From NCBI GenBank assembly GCA_050329415.1, contig JBHJOS010000065.1, forward strand, positions 1 through 43,403: a stretch of 43,403 nucleotides of DNA, read 5' to 3'. Both the position numbers and the translations under genes were made by a program. The notes below the pieces were generated by a model. The model ran no database searches, was not told the origin of the DNA, and worked only from the letters and a program-made list of their open reading frames with translations. Below, in pieces: positions 30,270-38,247 of this stretch; the first letter of the stretch is position 1, and every line of letters begins with the position of its first letter. The DNA is from JANNOG01 sp050329415 (GTDB taxonomy: Bacteria; Actinomycetota; Actinomycetes; Actinomycetales; JBBAYJ01).

Positions 30270-32498
30270 ATGACCCCGCCGCCGGTGACCGCGCTCGGGG
30301 CCCGTGCCCCCGCGGGAGCCGCCCCGGCGGCGGTCCTTCGCATGCTGGACACCGACCTCGACGGCGAGCAGCGGCGGGCCGCCCTGATCACGACGGGGCC
30401 GGTCTGCATCCTCGCGGGTGCCGGCACCGGCAAGACCCGGACGGTCACCTACCGCGTCGCCCATGCGGTCGCCTCGGGCGCGACGGCGGTCGAGCACGTG
30501 CTGGCGGTGACGTTCACCGCTCGCGCGGCGGGTGAGCTGCGGGAGCGGCTGACCGGGCTCGGTGTGGGGGCGGTGACGGCCCGGACCTTCCACGCCGCCG
30601 CCATCCGCCAGCTCCGGCACTTCTGGCCGGCCGTGGTCGGGGGGTCGCCGCCGCCGGTCGTCGAGCACAAGGCCCCGGTCGTGGCGGAGGCTGCGGCCCG
30701 GGTCGGGGCGGGGACCGACCGCGCCACCATCCGGGACCTCGCCGCCGAGATCGAGTGGGCGAAGGTGACGCTGCTCACCCCCGAGACGTACCCGGAGGCG
30801 GCGCGCCAGGCGGCCCGCGGCGAGGTGGCCGGGCTGGCGCCCGAGGTGATGTCCCGCGTCCTCGACGCCTACGAGGACGCCAGGACGGCCCGGGGGGTCG
30901 TCGACTTCGAGGACGTCCTGCTGCTCACCACCGCGATGCTGGAGCGGCACGACGGCGTGGCCCGGCAGGTCAGGTCGCGGTACCGCTGGTTCACCGTCGA
31001 CGAGTACCAGGACGTGTCGGCCGCGCAGGAACGCCTGCTGCAGGCCTGGGTGGGCGGGCGGCGCGACGTCTGCGTCGTCGGCGACCCGAACCAGACCATC
31101 TACACGTTCGCAGGTGCCCACCCGGACCTGCTCACGGGGTTCCCGCGACGCCACCCGGGCGCCACCCTGGTGCACCTCACCCGGAACTACCGGTCGACCG
31201 CCGGGGTCGTTGCCGTCGGCAACCGCCTGCTCGGCGACCCCCGACCCGCCCTCGTCCCGGTCCGGGGACCCGCCGACCCGGTCGGGTCCGGGCCGGTGCC
31301 CGGGCGTGCCGGGGAGGTCGCCCTCGCCGAGCACGACGACGAGGTCGCCGAGGCGGAGTCCGTGGCCGCCGAGATCGCGGGCCTGCTCGCCCGTGGGGTG
31401 CCGGCCTCGGACGTCGCCGTCCTGGTGCGGGTGAACGCCCAGCTCGACGCCTTCGAGGACGCCCTCGCGGGCCGCTCGGTGCCGTACGTGGTCCGGGGCG
31501 GCGAGCGCTTCTTCGCCCGACCGGAGGTCCGGAAGGCCGTCACGTTGCTGCGGGGCGCGGCCAAGGCCGGTGGGGCCGGTGGGGCCAATGGGGCCGGTGG
31601 GGCCACGCCGCGCCTGCCGGCCGAGGCCCGCGCCGTCCTGTCGAGCCTCGGCTGGTCGGAGGAGCCGCCGGGTGCGCGGGGCAGCGTCCGCCAGCGCTGG
31701 GAGTCACTGACGGCGCTGGCGGAGCACGCCGACCGGGTGGCCGCCGAGCAACCCGGCGCCGGCCTCGTCGACCTGGTCGCCGACCTCGAGGCACGGGCCG
31801 CCGCCCAGCACGCGCCCCGGGCGGGAGGCGTCACGCTCGCCACCCTCCATGCGGCGAAGGGCCTGGAGTGGTCGGTGGTGTTCCTGCCGGGCCTCGTCGA
31901 CGGCACCGTGCCGATCGCCTACGCGACGACCCCGGAGCAGATCGAGGAGGAGCGCCGGCTGCTGTACGTCGGCGTCACCCGGGCCCGGGACGCCCTGCGG
32001 CTGTCGTGGGCGTCGGCGCGCGCGCCCGGCGGTCGACCCTCCCGTCGACCGTCGCGCTTCCTCGACGGTCTCCGGGCCGGCGGAGCCCGGGGCAGCCGCC
32101 CGGTCACCCCCGGGGCGGGCGACGCCCCCGGGCCGCGGCGGGTTCCGGCCCGCCCCCCGACCTGCCGGTCGTGCGGTTCCCCGCTGTCGACGGCGTCCCA
32201 GCGGACCGCTCGCCGCTGCGACACCTGTCCGCCCCGGTGCGCTCCCGAGGTGCTCCGGGCGTTGGAGAACTGGCGGACCGCGGCGGCCCGGGCCGCCGCG
32301 GTGCCGGCGTACGTGGTGTTCTCCGACGCCACTCTCGAGGCCATCGCCGAAGCCGTGCCCGCCGACGTCGACGCCCTGTCCCGGGTCCCGGGGGTGGGCC
32401 CGGCGAAGCTCGCCCGCTACGGGGCCGACGTGCTGGCGGCCGTCGGGGCCGTCCCGCGCCCGGGCACTGCCGCGGCCGGGGACGCCGGCCCGGGCTGA
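30270..32498 (+). CDS. uvrD2: UvrD2-type superfamily I DNA helicase with HRDC domain
   Basis: A 742-residue helicase. The motor has AGAGTGKT (K55), TFHAAAIRQLRHFWP, VDEYQDVSAAQ, GDPNQTIYTF, TLHAAKGLEWS and YVGVTRARDAL. A tetracysteine site (CRSCG and CDTCPPRC) and a C-terminal HRDC domain (ALENWR to LARYGADVL) follow, the exact architecture of mycobacterial UvrD2. A linker near residues 433-447 is an AGGAGGANGAGGA stretch from a 9-bp DNA repeat. The ATG at 30270 has only a weak GGCGG upstream. The 3' end overlaps the convergent ABC1 kinase gene by 82 bp. Confidence 0.93.
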   Translation: MTPPPVTALGARAPAGAAPAAVLRMLDTDLDGEQRRAALITTGPVCILAGAGTGKTRTVTYRVAHAVASGATAVEHVLAVTFTARAAGELRERLTGLGVGAVTARTFHAAAIRQLRHFWPAVVGGSPPPVVEHKAPVVAEAAARVGAGTDRATIRDLAAEIEWAKVTLLTPETYPEAARQAARGEVAGLAPEVMSRVLDAYEDARTARGVVDFEDVLLLTTAMLERHDGVARQVRSRYRWFTVDEYQDVSAAQERLLQAWVGGRRDVCVVGDPNQTIYTFAGAHPDLLTGFPRRHPGATLVHLTRNYRSTAGVVAVGNRLLGDPRPALVPVRGPADPVGSGPVPGRAGEVALAEHDDEVAEAESVAAEIAGLLARGVPASDVAVLVRVNAQLDAFEDALAGRSVPYVVRGGERFFARPEVRKAVTLLRGAAKAGGAGGANGAGGATPRLPAEARAVLSSLGWSEEPPGARGSVRQRWESLTALAEHADRVAAEQPGAGLVDLVADLEARAAAQHAPRAGGVTLATLHAAKGLEWSVVFLPGLVDGTVPIAYATTPEQIEEERRLLYVGVTRARDALRLSWASARAPGGRPSRRPSRFLDGLRAGGARGSRPVTPGAGDAPGPRRVPARPPTCRSCGSPLSTASQRTARRCDTCPPRCAPEVLRALENWRTAAARAAAVPAYVVFSDATLEAIAEAVPADVDALSRVPGVGPAKLARYGADVLAAVGAVPRPGTAAAGDAGPG
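31566..31604. repeat. 9-bp repeat in the uvrD2 linker
   Basis: About four imperfect copies of ggggccggt encode a Gly/Ala linker between helicase subdomains. Confidence 0.8.
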
Positions 32499-33835
32499 GG
32501 CTCCGGCCCGGGACCATCCGCAGCCTGTCGCTCGAACCCGGGCAGCCACTCGTCGAACACTTCGAGCACCGGGACCTCGCCGCCGATCTGGCACAGCACG
32601 CCCACCCCGCCCAGCCAGACCCGGTGGATGAGCAGGTACTCCGGGGGGAGGTTGAGCCGCAGCCCCACCGTCCATTCGGCCCGGCGGGGGTCCTTCACGT
32701 GGACGAACAGGTCCCTCACCCAGTCCCGGGTGAAGCGGAACCGTTCGGTCTCGGCGAAGCGCATGAAGGGCCTCAGGTAGGCCAGCAGCTCGTTGCCGTC
32801 GAGGCGGATCGAGTCCTTGACGAATCCCTCGGCGCGCAGTCCGGCGACCACCGCGTCGCCGTCGCCGTCCTGGGCGATCCCCAGCAGCGAGCCGATGGAC
32901 GTCGGCATGCCGTCGGGCAGCTCCTTCACCGCCCCGAAGTCGAGGACCCCGAGCCGGCCGTCCGGCATCAGCAGGTAGTTGCCCGGGTGCGGGTCGGCGT
33001 GGAGCAGCCCGACCCGGGCGGGGCCGGCCAGGAGGAACTCGATGTAGCGCCGGGACACCGCGTCCCGCTCGGCGGGGGTACCCGACGCGATGACGTCCGC
33101 CAGGCCACGCCCGGCCAGCCACTCGCCGACGATCACGCGTGGCGTCGACTCGACCACGGCCGGGACCGCCACTGCGTCGCTGCCGGCGAACGCGTCGGCG
33201 AAGGCCTGCTGGGACCGCGCCTCGCGGGTGTAGTCGAGCTCCTCGGACATGCGGTCGCGCAGCTCGTCCAGCAGCGGACCCAGCTCCAGGCCGGGGATCC
33301 AGCCGCCCGCCACCCGTCCGACCCGTGACACCGACGCGATGTCGGAGAGCAGTGCCTCGGCGGCTCCCGGGTACTGCACCTTGACGGCCACCTGGTGACC
33401 GTCGTGCCAGACCGCCCGGTGCACCTGGCCGATGGACGCCGCGGCGGCCGGGCGGTCGTCGAAGTCGGCGAACCGGTCGCGCCAGCCGTCCCCGAGCTCG
33501 TCGGCCAGGACCCGGTGGACGGTGGACGCGCTCATCGGCGGCGCCGCGTTCTGCAACTTGGTCAGGGTGGCCCGCATCGGTGCCGCCACGTCCTCCGGCA
33601 GGGACGCTTCGAAGATCGACAGAGCCTGCCCGACCTTCATGGCTCCGCCCTTGAGCTCGCCGAGGGTCTTGTAGATCTGGTCGGCGGCGCGGGCCTGGAT
33701 CTCCGCGGCGACCGCCTCCGCCGGCTTCCCGCCCACTCGCTTGCCGAGCCCCCAGGCGGCCCGGCCTGCGATCCCCAGTGGCAGTGCTGCGAGCTTGGCC
33801 GTCCGGACCACCGTCTTGCGGGGGAGATCGCTCAC
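32417..33835 (-). CDS. ABC1/AarF/UbiB-family atypical kinase
   Basis: A 472-residue atypical protein-kinase-like protein. All family motifs are seen: KVGQ (67-70) in the N-terminal extension, the Ala-rich nucleotide loop AAAASIGQVHRA, the lysine K152 in VAVKVQYPG, the ExD helix EELDYTREARSQ, DPHPGNYLL and LDFGAVKELPDG. Relatives act as ATPases supporting isoprenoid-quinone or lipid metabolism; the actinobacterial role is not known. The GTG overlaps the stop codon of the E1-like gene (GTGA), so both are translated together. The tail is Pro/Ala-rich and overlaps uvrD2. Confidence 0.92.
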   Translation of the reverse strand: MSDLPRKTVVRTAKLAALPLGIAGRAAWGLGKRVGGKPAEAVAAEIQARAADQIYKTLGELKGGAMKVGQALSIFEASLPEDVAAPMRATLTKLQNAAPPMSASTVHRVLADELGDGWRDRFADFDDRPAAAASIGQVHRAVWHDGHQVAVKVQYPGAAEALLSDIASVSRVGRVAGGWIPGLELGPLLDELRDRMSEELDYTREARSQQAFADAFAGSDAVAVPAVVESTPRVIVGEWLAGRGLADVIASGTPAERDAVSRRYIEFLLAGPARVGLLHADPHPGNYLLMPDGRLGVLDFGAVKELPDGMPTSIGSLLGIAQDGDGDAVVAGLRAEGFVKDSIRLDGNELLAYLRPFMRFAETERFRFTRDWVRDLFVHVKDPRRAEWTVGLRLNLPPEYLLIHRVWLGGVGVLCQIGGEVPVLEVFDEWLPGFERQAADGPGPEPQPGPASPAAAVPGRGTAPTAASTSAP

Positions 33836-34923
33836 CCCGAGATGGTGACACCCGTCCTCACCCGCCCCTCCCCGGGGTTCTCGGCCTCGTCCCGGGTGCG
33901 GGCGTCCCATCGCGCGCACCCGCAGGCGGGGTGCGCCGCCCACCGCCGCCACGCCGGCACGGCGTACGGCAGCGCCAGGGTGGCCGCGAGGCCGGCCGCC
34001 TCCGCCCCGTCCCCGTCGAGGGCGGCGAGCCCGACGAGGACCGCGAGTCCGGCGGCCACCTGACCGAGGCCCGGGACCGGGCCGGCGGCGGTGTCGTCGC
34101 GGTGCTCCAGCAACTGGGGCAGCACCGTCGGCCACTGCGGGTCCCGGTCGCGGCGAGCCAGGTCCAGGCAGTGCAGGCACGGTCCCCGGCCGGGGATCAC
34201 CAGCGGGCCGACGACGACGTCGCACTCGCGCACCAGCACGGCCAGGTGGGGGACGTCCGACGCCAGCCAGGTGGCGGCCTCGGCCGCGTCGTGGGCGTGC
34301 CGGCTGACGATCACCCCGAGGTCCGGCGCCGCCCGTCCGGTGTGGCGGGTGCCCGGCGCCACCCGGTCGACAGCGGCCTCGCCGGCGGCCCGTAGCGAGC
34401 CGCCCACCTCGGCCGCCGTGGCTCCGCCGGGCATGACGTCGACCGGCGACACCGTCCCCGCGGGGGACACCGCGACGGTCCCGATCCCGGCCGCCGCGAA
34501 GCCCGCCCCGATCGCCACCGCGAGCCCGGTGCGGCCGACGACACCGACGGAGCGGGCGGGCCGGGACCCGGTCCCCCTGCCCCGGCGGTGCCGGGGGACG
34601 GCCCGGCACCACGCCTCAGCGCGCAACCGGGCCCGGGCCGCGTCCCCACCCCGGTCCGTCGCGACGAGCAGCCCATGCCGGTCCAGGAGCTCGAGCAGCA
34701 GCGCGGGGCGCCGGGGGTCCGTCCCGCGCCGTCGCGCGTCGGACTCCAGGGCCGTGGCGCTGACCCCCCGGTCCAGCAGGTCGAGCACCCGGCGGTCCTC
34801 GGCTTCGAGTCCCGACAGCACGACGGCCCGGGCCGGGTCGGTGCCGAACTGCACCGCCCCCGGCCCTCGCCAGGCCCGCGCCAGCTGCGGTGCCAGCCGT
34901 CTGGGTCCCTCGCTCGCGCTCAC
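33832..34923 (-). CDS. E1-like (ThiF-fold) zinc protein, TOMM-type leader-binding relative
   Basis: A 363-residue protein. Residues 1-110 resemble a small winged-helix or RiPP-recognition-type domain (RLLVLDLL and LLLELLDRHGLL helices). Residues 125-165 form a Rossmann start, GVVGRTGLAVAIGAG, but the acidic nucleotide-binding residue expected at the end of the second strand is absent (SPAGTVSPVD). Two cysteine pairs, C249/C252 in PCLHC and C334/C336 in ACGCA, should bind structural zinc. Homologues are annotated as ThiF family or TOMM precursor leader-binding. No precursor peptide or YcaO gene is in the window. GGAGG nine bases before the GTG at 34923 fixes the start; the ABC1 kinase follows with a 4-base overlap. 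Confidence 0.7.
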   Translation of the reverse strand: MSASEGPRRLAPQLARAWRGPGAVQFGTDPARAVVLSGLEAEDRRVLDLLDRGVSATALESDARRRGTDPRRPALLLELLDRHGLLVATDRGGDAARARLRAEAWCRAVPRHRRGRGTGSRPARSVGVVGRTGLAVAIGAGFAAAGIGTVAVSPAGTVSPVDVMPGGATAAEVGGSLRAAGEAAVDRVAPGTRHTGRAAPDLGVIVSRHAHDAAEAATWLASDVPHLAVLVRECDVVVGPLVIPGRGPCLHCLDLARRDRDPQWPTVLPQLLEHRDDTAAGPVPGLGQVAAGLAVLVGLAALDGDGAEAAGLAATLALPYAVPAWRRWAAHPACGCARWDARTRDEAENPGEGRVRTGVTISG

Positions 34924-35101
34924 TGGTGCACCCTCCTCCCGGTCGACGGGCGGCGGTGTCGTCCGCCGTGGCGGGGAGGGTGGCACCGGCGGCCCGGGTC
35001 GCGGACGAGCCGCCGGGTCAGTTGTGGACGGTCACGGCCCGGGTCCACAGCAGGGTGGCCCGCCGGCGCCGCCGGCCTCGGCGGGCGTCTACGGTGCCGC
35101 C
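34924..35101. other. Divergent intergenic region
   Basis: 178 bp between the E1-like gene (minus) and the HELAH metallopeptidase (plus). It contains the GGAGG of the former and the TACGGT of the latter. No RNA gene is seen. Confidence 0.45.
35090..35095 (+). promoter_or_regulatory. -10 hexamer TACGGT, leaderless start of YgjP-like gene
   Basis: TACGGT ends six bases before the GTG at 35102. Confidence 0.6.
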
Positions 35102-35641
35102 GTGGCCACCGATCCGGCGACGGGAGAGCGGGTGGAGGTGCGGCGCAGCGCTCGTCGGCACCGCACCGTCTCCGCCCACCGCGACGGCGACCGGATCGTC
35201 GTCCTGCTGCCCGCACGCCTCGGCGAGGCGGCCGAGCGGGAGTGGGTGGGGCGCATGGTGGCACGGCTCCGGGACCGGGAGCGTCGCCGTCGCACCGGGG
35301 ACGCCGACCTCGCAGCCCGGGCCGCCGAGCTGTCCCGGCGCTACGTGGCCGGCCGCCCGGAGCCCTCGTCGGTCACGTGGTCGGCGGCCCAGCGACGCCG
35401 GTGGGGGTCGTGCACGCCCGAGGACCGCACCATCCGCGTCTCCGGGCGGCTGCGCGACGCCCCGGGCTGGGTGCTCGACTACGTGCTCGTGCACGAGCTC
35501 GCGCACCTCGTGGAGCCCTCGCACTCGCCCCGGTTCTGGCAGCTGGTCGCCGCCTACCCGGAGGCCGAGCGGGCCCGGGCCTGGCTGGCGGGGTGGGAGG
35601 CGGGTCATGCCGCCGACAGGGCTCCCGGCGACTCGACCTGA
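35102..35641 (+). CDS. YgjP/SprT-like (DUF45) zinc metallopeptidase
   Basis: A 179-residue protein of the DUF45/M48 type. The zinc site HELAH is at residues 131-135, followed by PSHSPRFWQLV with a further His; WGSC in the middle (RRRWGSCTPEDRTIRVS) is the other family signature. Relatives may trim proteins on DNA or act in restriction-linked roles; the substrate is unknown. It lies among other proteases of the conserved block. Confidence 0.88.
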   Translation: MATDPATGERVEVRRSARRHRTVSAHRDGDRIVVLLPARLGEAAEREWVGRMVARLRDRERRRRTGDADLAARAAELSRRYVAGRPEPSSVTWSAAQRRRWGSCTPEDRTIRVSGRLRDAPGWVLDYVLVHELAHLVEPSHSPRFWQLVAAYPEAERARAWLAGWEAGHAADRAPGDST

Positions 35642-35682
35642 CCCCCGGCCGATCGGCGATCACGGGGCGGGCGGCCACGCCG

Positions 35683-37014
35683 TCAGCGCCCGGAGCCCGA
35701 CTCCGGGGGCGGGCTCCCCGGGTCACCCTCGTCGAGCATCCGCCGCAGCTCCGCGTCGATGTCGTCGCCGCTGGGCGCGGGGTCGTCGAGATCCTCCGGG
35801 AGCAGGTCGGGGTGCGCCCACAGGCGGTCCCGGCCGTCCGGGTCGCCGTGCGAGGACCACCACGCCGCGGCCTCCCGCATCCGCCGCGGGCGCAGTTCCA
35901 GCCCGACGAGCGCGCCGAACGTGCGCTCGGCCGGCCCTCCGACGGCCCGCCGCCGACGTTGGTGCTCCAGCATGGCGTCCACGTGCGGCACGTGCCGCCG
36001 GGCGGCCTCGGCCGTCACCGTCTCCACCCAGCCCTCGACGAGGGCGAGGAGCAGTTCCAGCCGGGCCAGGGCGGCCCGCTGGGCCTCGGTGTCGGGCGGC
36101 TCCAGGACACCGGAGGTCAGCGCGGCCTGCAGCGCCGCGGGGTCGCCCGGGTCCAGGCCGGACACCGTGTCCCGGATCCGGTCGAGGTCGACCTCGATGC
36201 CCGCGGCGTACCGCTCGATCCCGGCCAGCAGCGTGGGCGCCAGCCACGCCGTCGAGGCGGACAGCCGGGCGTGGGCGAGCTCGCGCAGCGCGAGGAACAG
36301 CCGCACCTCCCCGACGTCCAGACCGGTGTCGCGGGCCGCCGCGGCGAGCGCGCCCGGCAGCAGCGCCGACGCCCCGCCGGCCAGCGGGAACCCGGCGTCG
36401 AAGGCGCCGGTGACCTCCCGGGCCATCCCGCCGATGGCCTGGCCGAGCTGCATGCCCAGCAGCCCCCCGCCCAGGCGCTGGAACATCGGCCCGGCCTGCG
36501 AGACCAGGGCGGCGGCCTCGGGCGGCAGCCCCGCCGGGAGCTCCCCGCCGCCGGAACCCGGCAGCGCCGACGTCATGGCACCGGCCATCCGCTCGGCGAC
36601 CGGCGCCACGAGCGATCGCCACGTCGGCATGGTCCGGTCCACCCACTGCTGCGGCGTCCACGCCTCGCACGACACCGGCGCCGCGGGGAACCGGGTGACG
36701 TCGTCCAGCCACAGGTCCGCGACCTTCGCGGCCTCGGCCACGGCGTCGGCGTCGGCCCGCGGCGGGGCCGGGATCCGCCCCGGCGACGGCGCTCCGAACC
36801 CGATCCGCGGCGCCTGCCGCTCGACCGCTGACCCGGACCCACCGCCCGCGGCCTCGACGACCTCCAGGGCGACCTCGCGGGCGAGGCCCCAGTTGACGGG
36901 ACCCTCGTCCGCAGGCCCCGAGAAGATCCGCTGGAGCTGGCCGAACACCTGACCCAGGGCGGCGGGGTCGAACCCGCCCGGGAACCCCGGGAAGCCCGCC
37001 GGGCCACCGCTCAC
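35683..37014 (-). CDS. Zinc-dependent metalloprotease, DUF2342 (Rv3195-like)
   Basis: A 443-residue protein. The N-terminus is Gly/Pro/Phe-rich (PAGFPGFPGGFDP). The central region has QLGQAIGGMAREVTG, and the presumed zinc-binding helix is LRELAHARLSASTAWLA, followed by LVEGWVETVTAEA with the third ligand. These are DUF2342 marks; the protease role is predicted from structure in the family. The GTG at 37014 has GGAGG six bases upstream. It is convergent with the YgjP-like gene and divergent from the PDZ-Lon gene. Confidence 0.88.
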   Translation of the reverse strand: MSGGPAGFPGFPGGFDPAALGQVFGQLQRIFSGPADEGPVNWGLAREVALEVVEAAGGGSGSAVERQAPRIGFGAPSPGRIPAPPRADADAVAEAAKVADLWLDDVTRFPAAPVSCEAWTPQQWVDRTMPTWRSLVAPVAERMAGAMTSALPGSGGGELPAGLPPEAAALVSQAGPMFQRLGGGLLGMQLGQAIGGMAREVTGAFDAGFPLAGGASALLPGALAAAARDTGLDVGEVRLFLALRELAHARLSASTAWLAPTLLAGIERYAAGIEVDLDRIRDTVSGLDPGDPAALQAALTSGVLEPPDTEAQRAALARLELLLALVEGWVETVTAEAARRHVPHVDAMLEHQRRRRAVGGPAERTFGALVGLELRPRRMREAAAWWSSHGDPDGRDRLWAHPDLLPEDLDDPAPSGDDIDAELRRMLDEGDPGSPPPESGSGR

Positions 37015-37048
37015 CGGAGCCCTCCGGTGCCGGTGCGGCAGGCGTCCC

Positions 37049-37054
37049 TACGCT
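37049..37054 (+). promoter_or_regulatory. -10 hexamer TACGCT before PDZ-Lon gene
   Basis: TACGCT ends eight bases before the ATG at 37063; the spacer is G-rich. The whole divergent gap to the DUF2342 gene is only 48 bp. Confidence 0.5.
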
Positions 37055-37062
37055 GGGGGGTC

Positions 37063-38154
37063 ATGACCACCCTCGCGGGGACCGAGGTCCCGACGCCGAC
37101 CCCCCGCCGCCGGGTGTCGCCGCGCCTTGCCGTGCTCGTCGTCTCGGGCATCTGCTCCCTGGTCCTCGCCGTGGTCATCGCCGTGCTCCCGGTGCCATAC
37201 GTCATCTTCTCCCCTGGACCCGTGCGGGACACGCTCGGGACGCTCCCGAACGGCGACGAGCTGGTCCGGATCGAGGGTGCCCCGACCTACCCGACCTCCG
37301 GGGAGCTGTCGCTCACGACGATCAGCGTGACCGGTGGCCCGCTGGGCGACCTGTCCGTCGTCGACGTGGTCGGCGCCTGGCTGGACCCGACCCGCTCGGT
37401 CCGCCCGGTCGAGACGGTGTACCCGGCCCAGCGCACCCGGGAGGAGGCCGAGCAGGAGGGCCAGGCCGAGATGCGCAGCGCCCAGCAGGCCGCGGCGGTG
37501 GCGGCGCTGGCGGCGGCGGACGTCGAGGTCCCGGTCCGGCTGCAGGTCCTGGACGTCGTCGACGGGGTCCCGGCGGACGGGGTGGTGGCCGAGGGGGACG
37601 TCGTCACCGCGTTCCAGGGGAGCCCGGTGGCCGGCAGCGGCGAGCTGGTCGACCTCGTCCAGCGTCAGCGTCCCGGCGACACCGTGACGATCACGGTGGA
37701 GCGGGCCGGCGAGGAGCGGGACCTCGACGTCGAGCTCGGCGAGGACGGCGGGTCGACCGTGATCGGTGTGCTCCTGGAGCCGCAGTACGAGCTGCCGTTC
37801 CAGGTGGAGTACGACGTCTCCGGAATCGGCGGGCCGAGCGCCGGGCTGATGTTCGCTCTCGGCATATACGACAAGATCACCGAGGGGGGGCTGACCGGCG
37901 GCGAGAGCATCGCCGGCACGGGCACCATCACCGAGGACGGCGTCGTGGGGCCCATCGACGGGATTCAGCAGAAGATGGTCGGTGCCCGGGACACCGGGGC
38001 GGGATGGTTCCTCGCCCCCGAGGCGAACTGCGGGGACGTGCGCGGCGCGGTGCCGGACGGGATCACCGTCGTCCGGGTGGCCGACATGACCGAGGCCCTC
38101 GGCGCGGTCGCTGCGATCAGCCGGGGAGAGGTCGCGGGACTGCCCTCCTGCTGA
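37063..38154 (+). CDS. Membrane-anchored PDZ and Lon-type (S16) serine protease, YlbL family
   Basis: A 363-residue protein with one membrane helix near 22-45, an extracytoplasmic PDZ domain (about 160-235, with VPADGVVAEGDVVTAFQG) and a Lon-type protease domain. The catalytic dyad is S259 in GGPSAGLMFALG and K304 in IDGIQQKMVGA. It matches YlbL-type proteins and the syntenic Rv3194c. It probably cleaves secreted or membrane proteins. Confidence 0.93.
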   Translation: MTTLAGTEVPTPTPRRRVSPRLAVLVVSGICSLVLAVVIAVLPVPYVIFSPGPVRDTLGTLPNGDELVRIEGAPTYPTSGELSLTTISVTGGPLGDLSVVDVVGAWLDPTRSVRPVETVYPAQRTREEAEQEGQAEMRSAQQAAAVAALAAADVEVPVRLQVLDVVDGVPADGVVAEGDVVTAFQGSPVAGSGELVDLVQRQRPGDTVTITVERAGEERDLDVELGEDGGSTVIGVLLEPQYELPFQVEYDVSGIGGPSAGLMFALGIYDKITEGGLTGGESIAGTGTITEDGVVGPIDGIQQKMVGARDTGAGWFLAPEANCGDVRGAVPDGITVVRVADMTEALGAVAAISRGEVAGLPSC

Positions 38155-38234
38155 CCGCCCGAGCCACCGGGTGGGTCCCCGACTCCGCCGCGACGGTCCG
38201 GTCGCCCCGGCCGCCGGTTCCCGGCAAGTGCGAC

Positions 38235-38240
38235 TACGGT
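38235..38240 (+). promoter_or_regulatory. -10 hexamer TACGGT, leaderless start of UPF0182 gene
   Basis: TACGGT ends seven bases before the GTG at 38248. Confidence 0.6.
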
Positions 38241-38247
38241 CGGTGCC

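Noticed and set aside
33842..33847. CACCAT six bases before the ABC1 kinase GTG as a promoter
   Set aside because: The kinase start overlaps the stop of the E1-like gene by 4 bp, so translational coupling explains expression, and the first base departs from TAnnnT.
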